Shown: one piece after another, positions 1 through 7,947 of the stretch | Position numbering within the stretch: position 1 is the stretch's first letter | Layout: every line of letters begins with the position of its first letter | DNA from: Clostridia bacterium | GTDB lineage: Bacteria > Bacillota > Clostridia > Oscillospirales > Acutalibacteraceae | Assembly (NCBI GenBank): GCA_017507805.1 | Contig: JAFWAC010000018.1 | Coordinates: 62,001-126,000 of the forward strand | Length of the DNA: 64,000 bases | Direction of reading: 5' to 3' | Notes under the pieces: generated by a model | What the model was told of the DNA's origin: nothing | What the model saw: the letters and a program-made list of their open reading frames with translations, nothing else | The model's database searches: none | Translations under genes and position numbers: made by a program

Positions 1-32
1 CCTGAAGCCAAAGAAATCAGAAGCTCTTTCAT
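1..32 (-). CDS. khpA: KH-domain RNA-binding protein KhpA, N-terminal fragment
   Basis: Only the first ten codons lie in the window. They read MKELLISLAS, preceded by a GTGAGG ribosome binding site. This matches the typical start of the small single-KH-domain protein KhpA (YlqC), which in Firmicutes follows rpsP directly and binds RNA together with KhpB. The call rests on the short N-terminus plus gene order (ffh, rpsP, khpA). The rest of the gene runs off the left edge. Confidence 0.65.
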   Translation of the reverse strand, partial: MKELLISLAS

Positions 33-74
33 TAATAATTAACCTCACAAAATTTGACATTCGTTTGTCTTGGA

Positions 75-317
75 TTAGATTACACCGTTTTTCTTAAGCA
101 AAGCTTTAACGGTGTCTGTCGGCTGAGCTCCGTTAGCAATCCATTTCTTAGCCTTTTCGCTATCGATATTAACAGCTGCCGGATCCTTAGTGGGATCGTA
201 GGTACCGATTTCCTCGATAAAACGACCGTCACGCGGGTATCTTGAATCAGCTACAACTACACGGTAGAAAGGAGCCTTTTTAGCGCCCATACGGCGAAGT
301 CTGATTTTTACTGCCAT
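75..317 (-). CDS. rpsP: 30S ribosomal protein S16
   Basis: This 80-residue basic protein has the normal length and start of S16 ([20 protein letters not shown]) and the conserved [10 protein letters not shown] region. It is an early assembly protein of the 30S body. It lies 51 bases downstream of ffh, with a GGAGGTG ribosome binding site, and is followed by khpA, the standard SRP/S16 cluster. The carboxy end stays close to the minimal bacterial length, with no extension. Confidence 0.97.
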   Translation of the reverse strand: MAVKIRLRRMGAKKAPFYRVVVADSRYPRDGRFIEEIGTYDPTKDPAAVNIDSEKAKKWIANGAQPTDTVKALLKKNGVI

Positions 318-368
318 TATAATACACCTCCGTTTTTAAAATTACATCTATGTTTTAAAGACAACAGT

Positions 369-1721
369 CTAAAAACCGAAATTACCCGGACCGCCGGGGA
401 AATTTATTCCGCGCATAAGTCTGCGCTTTCCACCCTTAACATTCATCTGCTTGAACATTTTTTTCATCTGTTCATACTGTTTCAGTAAGCGGTTTACATC
501 CTCAACCTTAACTCCGGCGCCAGCCGCAATGCGGCGCTTGCGGGACGCGTTGATAATGTCCGGCTTTGCTCTTTCCTTTTTGGTCATTGAGGTTATAATA
601 GCCTCAATTCTAAGCATCTGGCGGTCATCAATATCAACATCACGAAGCTGTTTGTCCATTCCGGGAAGCATTGAAAGAATACTTTTCAAGGACCCCATTT
701 TCTTTATCTGACCAAACTGCTCCAAAAGGTCGTTCATATCAAACTTATTTTCCTGAAGCCTTTTAGCGGTTTCCTCTGCCTTTTTCTCATCAAGCTCAGA
801 CTCAACTTTTTCAATGAGCGAAAGCACATCGCCCATCCCAAGTATACGGGAAGCCATACGGTCGGGATGAAATTCATCAAGCTCATCAAGCTTTTCTCCC
901 ACACCTGCGAACATAATAGGTTTTCCTGTAACCGCCCTCACCGAAAGCGCGGCACCGCCACGGGTATCACCGTCAAGCTTAGTAAGGATTATACCGTCAA
1001 TTTCAAGGATATCGTTAAAAGCCTTAGCAATGTTTACTGCATCCTGACCGACCATAGAATCAACAACAAGCAGAATGTTATTAACCTCAACCGCTTCGGT
1101 TATGCGCTTCAACTCATCCATAAGCTCGGTATCAATATGCAAGCGACCTGCGGTGTCAAGAATTAAATAATCGTAACCGTAATCTCTTGCGTATGCAACC
1201 GCCTTTTGAGCAATCTTTTCGGGCTTTTCTGTACCCATTTCAAAAACCGGCGCATCAACGGCTTTACCAACCACCTTTAACTGCTCGATTGCGGCAGGAC
1301 GGTAAATATCACAGGCGGCAAGCATAGGTCTGTGTCCCTGTGCCTTAAGAAGCCTTGCAAGCTTTGCAGAGTGGGTTGTTTTACCTGAGCCCTGCAAGCC
1401 GCACATCATAACAACGGTTGGAATTTTAGACGAGGTTTTAAGCCTTGCCTGTTCATTACCCATTAAAGCGGTAAGCTCTTCTTTTACAATTTTTACCACC
1501 ATTTGCGCCGCAGTAAGGCTTTCCATTACATTGGCACCAATACATTTTTCGGTTACAGTGTTAGTGAAATCCTTAGCAACCTTATAGTTGACATCAGCTT
1601 CAAGAAGCGCTAAACGCACCTCACGCATAGCGGTTTTAACATCACTTTCGGAAAGCTTACCCTTTGAGCGCAGGCGTTTAAATACGCTGCCAAGCTTATC
1701 GGATAAATTATCAAACGCCAT
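369..1721 (-). CDS. ffh: Signal recognition particle protein Ffh (SRP54)
   Basis: Ffh is the GTPase that binds signal peptides and 4.5S RNA and brings ribosomes to FtsY at the membrane. Visible features are the four-helix N domain, the P-loop GLQGSGKTTHSAKLA near residue 105, DTAGRLHID, TKLDGDTRGG and a methionine-rich M domain ending in a basic, glycine-rich tail. The ATG reading MAFDNLSDKLG was chosen because AGAGGTGG sits five bases before it. A GTG three codons upstream lies inside that ribosome binding site. The partner ftsY is encoded at 12,796-13,713. Confidence 0.96.
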   Translation of the reverse strand: MAFDNLSDKLGSVFKRLRSKGKLSESDVKTAMREVRLALLEADVNYKVAKDFTNTVTEKCIGANVMESLTAAQMVVKIVKEELTALMGNEQARLKTSSKIPTVVMMCGLQGSGKTTHSAKLARLLKAQGHRPMLAACDIYRPAAIEQLKVVGKAVDAPVFEMGTEKPEKIAQKAVAYARDYGYDYLILDTAGRLHIDTELMDELKRITEAVEVNNILLVVDSMVGQDAVNIAKAFNDILEIDGIILTKLDGDTRGGAALSVRAVTGKPIMFAGVGEKLDELDEFHPDRMASRILGMGDVLSLIEKVESELDEKKAEETAKRLQENKFDMNDLLEQFGQIKKMGSLKSILSMLPGMDKQLRDVDIDDRQMLRIEAIITSMTKKERAKPDIINASRKRRIAAGAGVKVEDVNRLLKQYEQMKKMFKQMNVKGGKRRLMRGINFPGGPGNFGF

Positions 1722-1732
1722 TTTGCCCACCT

Positions 1733-2041
1733 CTACAATTCGTCAATAATATCAAAAATTTCAGCTACCGAAGCAGTATCACCGTTACGCGCCTTATCAC
1801 TTAACTCCTTAAGCCTTAAAAAGCGTTCACAGTAATGACATTTTGCCTCAAAAGCATTTAGCTGTGCCTCTGCACGCTTTATTAAATCACACACACCCTG
1901 ACGGGTTATACCTTCATTTTCGGCAATTTCTGCAAGGGATAAATCATCGTTATAATAATGCTCAGTAACAACTCTTTGCTTTTCGCTTAAAAACTCGCCG
2001 TACACATCAAGCAAAGCAGAAACATACAGGTTCTTACTCAT
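1733..2041 (-). CDS. ylxM: YlxM-type sigma-like HTH protein, SRP cofactor
   Basis: This is a protein of about 102 residues with a sigma-70 region 4-like helix-turn-helix (LSLAEIAENEGITRQGVCDL), the hallmark of the YlxM/p13 family. In Firmicutes the gene nearly always precedes ffh, and the protein modulates SRP assembly or activity. The start MSKNLYVSALLD was chosen over an upstream GTG because GAGGTG lies just before it. A consensus promoter stands directly upstream, so ylxM leads the ylxM-ffh-rpsP-khpA operon. Confidence 0.9.
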   Translation of the reverse strand: MSKNLYVSALLDVYGEFLSEKQRVVTEHYYNDDLSLAEIAENEGITRQGVCDLIKRAEAQLNAFEAKCHYCERFLRLKELSDKARNGDTASVAEIFDIIDEL

Positions 2042-2062
2042 AATCCACCTCACAGCCTAAAG

Positions 2063-2091
2063 ATTATAGCACATCGAAATCGGTCTGTCAA
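2063..2091 (-). promoter_or_regulatory. Sigma-A promoter of the ylxM-ffh-rpsP operon
   Basis: Read on the minus strand, a perfect TTGACA (2091-2086) and a perfect TATAAT (2068-2063) are separated by 17 bases. The first gene starts about 20 bases further on, so the 5' leader is very short. Confidence 0.85.
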
Positions 2092-2127
2092 GCTTTTTTC
2101 TTTACACCCTTTGTTTTTTCTTTGCTA

Positions 2128-2156
2128 TTGACTTTTTTTGGAATAACCATTATAAT
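2128..2156 (+). promoter_or_regulatory. Sigma-A promoter of wecB
   Basis: TTGACT and TATAAT are separated by 17 bases, just before the AGGAGA ribosome binding site of wecB. It is divergent from the ylxM promoter 37 bases away. Confidence 0.82.
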
Positions 2157-2186
2157 TAACACATCAAAAAAATAGGAGATTTTGGT

Positions 2187-3293
2187 ATGAAAATTAAGGT
2201 TATGAGCATCTTTGGAACAAGACCTGAAGCCATAAAAATGGCTCCGCTTGTCAAAGAGCTCGAAAAACGCGAGGAAATTGAAAGTATTGTTTGTGTTACG
2301 GCACAGCACAGAGAAATGCTTGATCAGGTTCTTGAAACCTTTAATATCACCCCTGATTATGACTTAAATATGATGAAGCAGGGGCAAACACTTATAGATA
2401 TCACAACCGGCGCACTAACAGGTGTTGACGGTGTGCTTAAGGAAGCAAAGCCTGATATTGTTTTAGTTCACGGTGACACCTCGACAACCTTTGCAGGCGC
2501 ACTTGCCGCATTTTATAATCAAATCGCTATAGGTCATGTTGAGGCAGGCTTACGGACATATAATAAATATTCTCCCTACCCCGAGGAAATGAACCGCCAG
2601 ATGGTTGATTGCATGACAGATATGTATTTTGCGCCGACAGAGCTCAGCCGCAAAAATCTGCTTGAGGAGAATATTGACGACAGCAAGATATATGTAACAG
2701 GTAACACTGCTATTGATGCGATGGATACCACGGTTGACGAAAATTACAGTCATCCCGAGCTTGATTGGGTTGGTGACGATAAGATGATATTGCTTACCGC
2801 CCACCGCCGTGAAAATTTGGGCGAGCCCATGAGAAATATATTCCGCGGTATTCGCCGTGTGCTCGATGAGATTGAGGGCATCAAGGTTGTTTACCCAATA
2901 CACAAAAATCCGCTTGTGCGCGCCGCGGCAGATGAGATTTTCAAGGACTGTGACCGAGTTAAGCTTATTGAACCGTTAGAGGTATTTGATTTCCACAATT
3001 TCCAGAATATGTCGCATATAATTCTGACAGACAGCGGCGGTATTCAGGAGGAAGCCCCCTCCTTAGGCAAGCCTGTTTTGGTATTGAGAGACACAACCGA
3101 AAGACCCGAAGGAATTGATGCCGGCACCCTAAAGCTTGTTGGTACAGACTCGGATGCTATTTACAAGGAAACCATACGCCTGCTTACCGATAAAGATGAA
3201 TACGAGCGTATGAGCAAAGCCTCAAACCCTTACGGTGACGGACACGCCAGCGAGCGCATTGTTGATGCAATTATAGAAAAATTCAGTAAATAA
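2187..3293 (+). CDS. wecB: UDP-N-acetylglucosamine 2-epimerase (non-hydrolysing)
   Basis: The enzyme interconverts UDP-GlcNAc and UDP-ManNAc in the cytoplasm, supplying ManNAc for teichoic acid or capsule. The 368-residue length fits. Landmarks are the N-terminal FGTRPEAIKMAPL, the VHGDTSTTFAGALAAFY region, HVEAGLRT, the PEEMNRQMVD stretch, TAHRREN and the C-terminal TDSGGIQEEAPSLGKP nucleotide-binding motif. It is monocistronic, with its own promoter and a strong terminator, embedded between minus-strand genes. No other wall-polymer genes lie beside it. Confidence 0.95.
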   Translation: MKIKVMSIFGTRPEAIKMAPLVKELEKREEIESIVCVTAQHREMLDQVLETFNITPDYDLNMMKQGQTLIDITTGALTGVDGVLKEAKPDIVLVHGDTSTTFAGALAAFYNQIAIGHVEAGLRTYNKYSPYPEEMNRQMVDCMTDMYFAPTELSRKNLLEENIDDSKIYVTGNTAIDAMDTTVDENYSHPELDWVGDDKMILLTAHRRENLGEPMRNIFRGIRRVLDEIEGIKVVYPIHKNPLVRAAADEIFKDCDRVKLIEPLEVFDFHNFQNMSHIILTDSGGIQEEAPSLGKPVLVLRDTTERPEGIDAGTLKLVGTDSDAIYKETIRLLTDKDEYERMSKASNPYGDGHASERIVDAIIEKFSK

Positions 3294-3299
3294 CAGCAA

Positions 3300-3335
3300 G
3301 TACCCTTGACAAGCTTGTCAAGGGTACCTTTTTTA
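3300..3335 (+). terminator. Rho-independent terminator of wecB
   Basis: A perfect 28-base palindrome (two 14-base arms, GTACCCTTGACAAG and its complement) is followed by CTTTTTT. It closes the wecB transcript just before the convergent ATPase gene ends at 3339. Confidence 0.92.
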
Positions 3336-3338
3336 AAT

Positions 3339-5930
3339 TCAAGAAAATCTCTTTGTGCCAAGCTTTAAAAGCTCGGTGACAGGAAAAATGCATAGTGAAA
3401 GTAATAAACAGATAACAAACTGCTTAAAGCTTAAAATTGTCAAACCAAAGACAAAGCCTGCCGGTGTGAATATCAGGAAAAGAATAATAAACAAGGTTAT
3501 TCCAACGGCATAATTCATAAAGCGGTTTGAGAAAATAGCTTTATTGAATATAGTGCCTGAGAACTTGTTGTTAATACAGTGGAAAATTTGTGATATACCC
3601 AATGTTGCAAAAGCCATTGTCATGGATGTGGCGGCATCGCCGAAATCGTTACCCAAGCCGTAGGCTATTAATGTAGCAACAGCAATAAACAAGCTTTGAA
3701 TTGAAACCGAAGCCGCAGATTTTAAATCGAAAATTTTTCCTATTGCAGAGAGTGGCTTTGAATGCATTATATTATCATCGGCATTCTCCATACTGAGTGA
3801 AATTGCCGGCGCACAATCAGTAAGTAAATTAATCCAAAGAAGCTGAACAGCGGCAACGGGAGCTGAACGGAAAATAAACATTCCGAAAACAACTGCAATT
3901 ATTTCCGCAAAATTACAACTTAAAAGATAATAGACCGATTTTCTTATATTGCTGAAAAGACCTCGGCTTTCCTTTATAGCATGCACTATCGAGCCAAAAC
4001 GGTTATTCGATATAACAATATCAGCATTGCTTTTAGCAACATCTGCACCGAATTTACCGATTGCACATCCAACATCCGCCTGTGCAATTGCTTCTGCGTC
4101 CTGAATACTGTCACCCGTTATTGTGACAACTTTTTTCTTTTGTTGCCATGCCTTAACGATGCGAAGCTTATGACTTGGAGAAATTCTCGCAAAAACCGAG
4201 TATTTCTCAATATTGGCGGAAAGCTTGTCGTCATCCATTTCATCAAGCTCGGCACCGGTTATTACAAATGTATCATCCTTTAAAATTCCTATTCTGCGAG
4301 CAATTGTTTTTGCGGTGGTAAGGTTATCACCCGTCAGCATAACGGTTTTTATTCCGGCGGCATCACAGGCGGCAATATCATCAACTATACCTTCACGCGG
4401 TGGGTCCTCAAGCCCCAAAAGACCGACAAATGTAAGATTACATTCAATATCAGCAGGTTGCGGATTGGCAGGGATTTCAGACAACGGTCTGATGGCTATA
4501 CAAACTAATCTTAAAGCTTCATTTGCCAATTTTTCATTAACCTCAAGGATACCTTTAACATCGCAACCGTCACACATTGGCACGATGCTTTCGGGAGCTC
4601 CCTTTACAAGAGCAAAGGGCTTTTCGTTAATCATCGTAATTACGGTCATAGCCTTGCGTTCGGAATCAAAAGGAATTTCAGTTATATGCGGAAAAAGATT
4701 AACAACATCCTGTCTGGACATAGAATTATATGCCAAGCAAGCCTTTTCGATTGCATCCTCGGTTGAATCGTTGTTGAGGGTTGAGCAAGCAGTTGCAAGC
4801 TTAATGATTGTTGCCGCAGTCTCGTCAACGGCATCGACACTCAAGCTGTATTGCTTTTTACCGTCAAATATATAGCTCAATTCCATTTTGTTATGGGTTA
4901 AAACACCGGTTTTGTCGCAACAAATAACATCGGTCTTACCTAACAATTCAGCGGCTTTTGGATCTTTAACAATAATTTTATCCTGCAAAATGCGATGAAT
5001 ACCAATTGCAATAACAATAGTTGTTATTGCGGGCAAGCCTTCAGGAATAGCCGCAACCGCCAATGCTGTTGCATTTATTAGCATCGATACCGTCATTTCG
5101 GCAAAATTTCCCGAAGCGAAGTTTTGAATCATACCCAACAAGAAAACAAAGGCGCATATAATAAGAATAGCAAAATTCACTATTTTGCTTAAAGAGTCAA
5201 GCTGTTGCTGAAGCGGCAGCTTATCCTCACCGCTTTGCTGTAAAATCGCAGAGGTTCTGCCCAACTCGGTTTCAAGTCCTGTTGCCACAACAACCGCTTT
5301 TGCATTGCCGTGAACAATACTACTGCCGGAAAAGAGCATATTTCTGCGTTCCTCAAGCAAGGCAATATCCTCGAAAGTGACATCTGCCTCCTTTTCTACC
5401 GGAATTTCTGTACCCGTAATTGCCGATTCGTTACAGCGAAGCTCATTTGACTCAATAATACGGGCATCAGCAGGAACATAATCGCCTTCTTCAAGCAATA
5501 TTATATCACCGGGCACCAAAAGTGCGGCATTAACACTTTTAAGTATCCCCTCGCGCATAACGGTAACTTCCGGGTTGGTTACCAGCTTCATATTATCAAG
5601 TGTGGAATCGGAGGTGTGGATATGAAAAGAACTAACCAAAGCATTAATCACAACTATTGCAATTATCAGCAATGAGGAATAGGCATCCACATTATTATAC
5701 GCTAAAGAAATAACAAAAGAAATAATTGCTATTATTATAAGCGCAATAACCGTTTTATTTCTAAGCTGTGCCAAAAAGCATTTTAAAAAGCTTGGCCGTT
5801 CAATTTTTGATACTACATTCTGACCATACTGCTCCAAACGAATATCTACCACACCGTTGGCAAGACCTGTTTTATCGTCAACCTCAAGCTCTTTTAAAGC
5901 TTCGCTTGTTGTGGCGTTATGCCAAATCAT
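3339..5930 (-). CDS. P-type ATPase, calcium-pump-like (P2), with altered catalytic motifs
   Basis: This is a large membrane ATPase of about 863 residues with the P2-type layout: cytosolic N-terminus, two membrane helices, A domain, PEGLP in helix 4 (AAIPEGLPAI), phosphorylation loop CCDKTGVLT near residue 340, N domain with FALVKGAPES, TGDN, and C-terminal helices carrying NLLTDCAPA. These point to calcium or another divalent/monovalent cation as substrate. Three signatures deviate: TGES reads TGTE, DKTGT reads DKTGV, and GDGVND reads GDSIQD. The start is the ATG reading MIWHNAT, with AAGGGG upstream; a TTG three codons earlier abuts the ribosome binding site. Confidence 0.85.
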   Translation of the reverse strand: MIWHNATTSEALKELEVDDKTGLANGVVDIRLEQYGQNVVSKIERPSFLKCFLAQLRNKTVIALIIIAIISFVISLAYNNVDAYSSLLIIAIVVINALVSSFHIHTSDSTLDNMKLVTNPEVTVMREGILKSVNAALLVPGDIILLEEGDYVPADARIIESNELRCNESAITGTEIPVEKEADVTFEDIALLEERRNMLFSGSSIVHGNAKAVVVATGLETELGRTSAILQQSGEDKLPLQQQLDSLSKIVNFAILIICAFVFLLGMIQNFASGNFAEMTVSMLINATALAVAAIPEGLPAITTIVIAIGIHRILQDKIIVKDPKAAELLGKTDVICCDKTGVLTHNKMELSYIFDGKKQYSLSVDAVDETAATIIKLATACSTLNNDSTEDAIEKACLAYNSMSRQDVVNLFPHITEIPFDSERKAMTVITMINEKPFALVKGAPESIVPMCDGCDVKGILEVNEKLANEALRLVCIAIRPLSEIPANPQPADIECNLTFVGLLGLEDPPREGIVDDIAACDAAGIKTVMLTGDNLTTAKTIARRIGILKDDTFVITGAELDEMDDDKLSANIEKYSVFARISPSHKLRIVKAWQQKKKVVTITGDSIQDAEAIAQADVGCAIGKFGADVAKSNADIVISNNRFGSIVHAIKESRGLFSNIRKSVYYLLSCNFAEIIAVVFGMFIFRSAPVAAVQLLWINLLTDCAPAISLSMENADDNIMHSKPLSAIGKIFDLKSAASVSIQSLFIAVATLIAYGLGNDFGDAATSMTMAFATLGISQIFHCINNKFSGTIFNKAIFSNRFMNYAVGITLFIILFLIFTPAGFVFGLTILSFKQFVICLLLSLCIFPVTELLKLGTKRFS

Positions 5931-5948
5931 AAAAAACAACCCCTTGAA

Positions 5949-6800
5949 TTACAAAATACTCAGATAATATTCCTTCATAAGCTTTGCATCCTCTGCCTGA
6001 GTTCCCGCCGACTCACAAATAAACACCGGACTGCAGTTATATTTAAGCGTCAATTCCAAAACGGGCTCAAAATCAGGCCCGTAAACCTTGTCATCAAATG
6101 TGAGATGCCGTTTTTCACCGCCGGTAGTATACTCGATTTTTGAAAAATGAGAATGAAATGTCCTTAGTCTTTCTGTGCCGATATTATCCCTGATTTTTAC
6201 AAAAACATTTTCATACTCCGACAAGGATTTAAAATAACCCATATCACGGGCGTTCAGGTGACCGAAATCTATACACGGAATAAGTCTTTCATCAATTTTG
6301 CAAAGCTCCAGCACCTCATAAAGGGTGCCAAGCTGATTGACCTTTCCCATGGTTTCCGGACATATATGAATATGACCTAAGCCCTCATCATCCAAAGCCT
6401 TCAAGCAGAGCTTCATCGTGTCCTTCGCAAGCAGGAGTGCATCCTCACGAGAAATTTTTCCGCAAGAACCCGTATGAACAACAATGCGATTACCGCCCAT
6501 AGCATTTACTGCCCTTGCAGAAGCCAAAACATAATTTACAGAATTAAGTCTCTTATCCTCCTCGACAGAGGACATGGAAATATAATAAGGTGCATGCAGA
6601 GAAAGTGATATTCCCTTTTCAGCCGCAAGCTTTCCGAGAGTTTCCGCCTTTTCCAATCCAATATTAACGCCCCTGCCGCACTGATATTCAAAGCAGTCAA
6701 GCCCCATTTTCATTACATACTCAGGCACATCCAAGCTGCTTTTGTAACCAAGTGCAGTAAAGCTTTCGGAATTACCGGCGGGACCAAATTTTGCAGACAT
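5949..6800 (-). CDS. Deoxyribonuclease IV-like TIM-barrel protein
   Basis: This 283-residue protein matches the AP-endonuclease 2 / xylose-isomerase-like TIM-barrel fold. Probable metal-ligand segments appear in family order: LHAPYY, VVHTGS, CPETMGK, CIDFGHLNAR, FHSHFSK and a closing ICES. Endonuclease IV (Nfo) cuts DNA at abasic sites using three zinc ions, and the length is right. Some relatives in Clostridia are annotated only as TIM-barrel proteins, so the enzymatic role is inferred. Its ATG follows the yqeG stop immediately, so the two are probably co-translated. Confidence 0.75.
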   Translation of the reverse strand: MSAKFGPAGNSESFTALGYKSSLDVPEYVMKMGLDCFEYQCGRGVNIGLEKAETLGKLAAEKGISLSLHAPYYISMSSVEEDKRLNSVNYVLASARAVNAMGGNRIVVHTGSCGKISREDALLLAKDTMKLCLKALDDEGLGHIHICPETMGKVNQLGTLYEVLELCKIDERLIPCIDFGHLNARDMGYFKSLSEYENVFVKIRDNIGTERLRTFHSHFSKIEYTTGGEKRHLTFDDKVYGPDFEPVLELTLKYNCSPVFICESAGTQAEDAKLMKEYYLSIL

Positions 6801-6801
6801 C

Positions 6802-7302
6802 CTAAACCTCCGTGTTTTTTATGTTAAAGTGTTTAATAATATGTTTTTCTAATTTTCTTCTTATTTTAAAGCTCAGCTTATCCTCCGGCTTAATAGGCGT
6901 CAGCAATATTGTATTAATACCTACTGCATTACCGCCTAAAATATCGGTAAAAATCTGATCACCCACTATGGCGGTATTTTTTTTATCGACACCTAATTTC
7001 TTAATTGCCCTTAAAAAGCCGAAAGGTAACGGCTTTAAACCGAGACTTATATAATCAAGGCTGATTTTTTCAGCAAAAGGCTTTACCCTTTTTTTCTTTG
7101 AGTTGGAAAGCACTGTAAGCTTTATACCGTTTGTATGCATAAGGCTGAGCCATTCGGTAAGACCGTCTGTTAAAATCTGACCGTGGTGGGTGGAAAGTGT
7201 GTTATCCACATCCAGGATAAGTGCAGTAATACCGTATTTCCGTAAAAGAGGTAAGCTTATATCTGTTACCCTGTCCAATTTAATATCAGGCTTTAAAAGC
7301 AT
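6802..7302 (-). CDS. yqeG: YqeG family HAD IIIA-type phosphatase
   Basis: This protein of about 166 residues carries HAD motifs: LILDVDNTLS (nucleophile Asp), TVLSNSKKKR (Ser/Asn) and a C-terminal VGDQIFTDILGGNAVG. These define the YqeG family of small HAD phosphatases common in Firmicutes; the substrate is unknown. The start MLLKPDIKLDRV was chosen because GGAGAA lies just upstream. A longer frame would have to begin upstream of the rpsU terminator at 7334-7362. Confidence 0.85.
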   Translation of the reverse strand: MLLKPDIKLDRVTDISLPLLRKYGITALILDVDNTLSTHHGQILTDGLTEWLSLMHTNGIKLTVLSNSKKKRVKPFAEKISLDYISLGLKPLPFGFLRAIKKLGVDKKNTAIVGDQIFTDILGGNAVGINTILLTPIKPEDKLSFKIRRKLEKHIIKHFNIKNTEV

Positions 7303-7333
7303 ATAATTTTCTCCAAAATCATAAAATAAAAAT

Positions 7334-7362
7334 AAAAAGCGGTTTATATAAAACCGCTTTTT
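7334..7362 (-). terminator. Terminator after rpsU
   Basis: On the minus strand, AAAAAGCGGTTT and AAACCGCTTTTT form a 12-base stem with a TATAT-type loop. The descending arm ends in a T run, ten bases past the rpsU stop. Confidence 0.8.
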
Positions 7363-7371
7363 CAAAGCTTA

Positions 7372-7548
7372 TTAGCGGAACTTTCTTTTACGAGCAGCTT
7401 CCGACTTCTTTTTACGCTTTACAGAGGGCTTTTCATAGTGCTCTCTTTTACGAACTTCCTGTATAACGCCGTCCTTAGCGGTTTGCCTTTTAAAACGGCG
7501 TAAAGCGTTATCAAGTGATTCGTTTTCTTTAATTCTAACTTGACTCAT
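7372..7548 (-). CDS. rpsU: 30S ribosomal protein S21
   Basis: This is a 58-residue, very basic protein beginning [20 protein letters not shown] and ending in a run of Lys/Arg, the standard S21 sequence. S21 sits near the anti-Shine-Dalgarno region of the 30S subunit and helps initiation. GGAGGGAGGG lies upstream of the ATG. A terminator follows directly. Confidence 0.96.
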   Translation of the reverse strand: MSQVRIKENESLDNALRRFKRQTAKDGVIQEVRKREHYEKPSVKRKKKSEAARKRKFR

Positions 7549-7609
7549 TTACATTCCCTCCCTCCGCAAAAATGCAGGGGTATTATCATAATAGTTGCAG
7601 ATAACCGAA

Positions 7610-7858
7610 TTATCCTCTAAGAGCGATTATGTTTGCAACAATCGCAAGGACAAAGAAAAGAATTGCAACATACTTTGTCCATCTTGCAAGAAAAGCATCA
7701 AAGGTTCTTGCTTTATTCTTAGAAAGAAAAGTATCCGCACCGCCGGAGATTACGCCGTTTATACCTGCACGACGACCCGGCTGTAAAAGGATAGCGAGTA
7801 TTATTACAAGCGAAACGAGTATAATCAAAATACCTAATATTATCTCAAAGGCGTTCAC
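7610..7858 (-). CDS. secG: Protein translocase subunit SecG
   Basis: This small membrane protein has two hydrophobic helices flanking a conserved loop (LLQPGRRAGINGVISGGAD), typical of SecG, which assists SecYE/SecA translocation. The GTG reading (M)NAFEIILGILIIL was chosen because GGAGGTG stands seven bases before it. An ATG five codons upstream would put that ribosome binding site inside the coding region. A TATAAT element at 7889-7894 could serve as its promoter. Confidence 0.92.
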   Translation of the reverse strand: MNAFEIILGILIILVSLVIILAILLQPGRRAGINGVISGGADTFLSKNKARTFDAFLARWTKYVAILFFVLAIVANIIALRG

Positions 7859-7947
7859 CTGTTTCACCTCCATTGATTAATAGCTTCTATTATAATAACA
7901 TAACACAAATTAATTTGCAACAATTTTTTTAACAAATTTAAATAAAA

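Noticed and set aside
4213-4875. Plus-strand open frame of 220 codons
   Set aside because: It lies fully antisense to the P-type ATPase, whose motifs are clear; low-complexity Ser/Ile-rich translation without family resemblance.
7303-7365. Extended N-terminus of YqeG
   Set aside because: It would read through the rpsU terminator arms; the ATG at 7302 has its own ribosome binding site.
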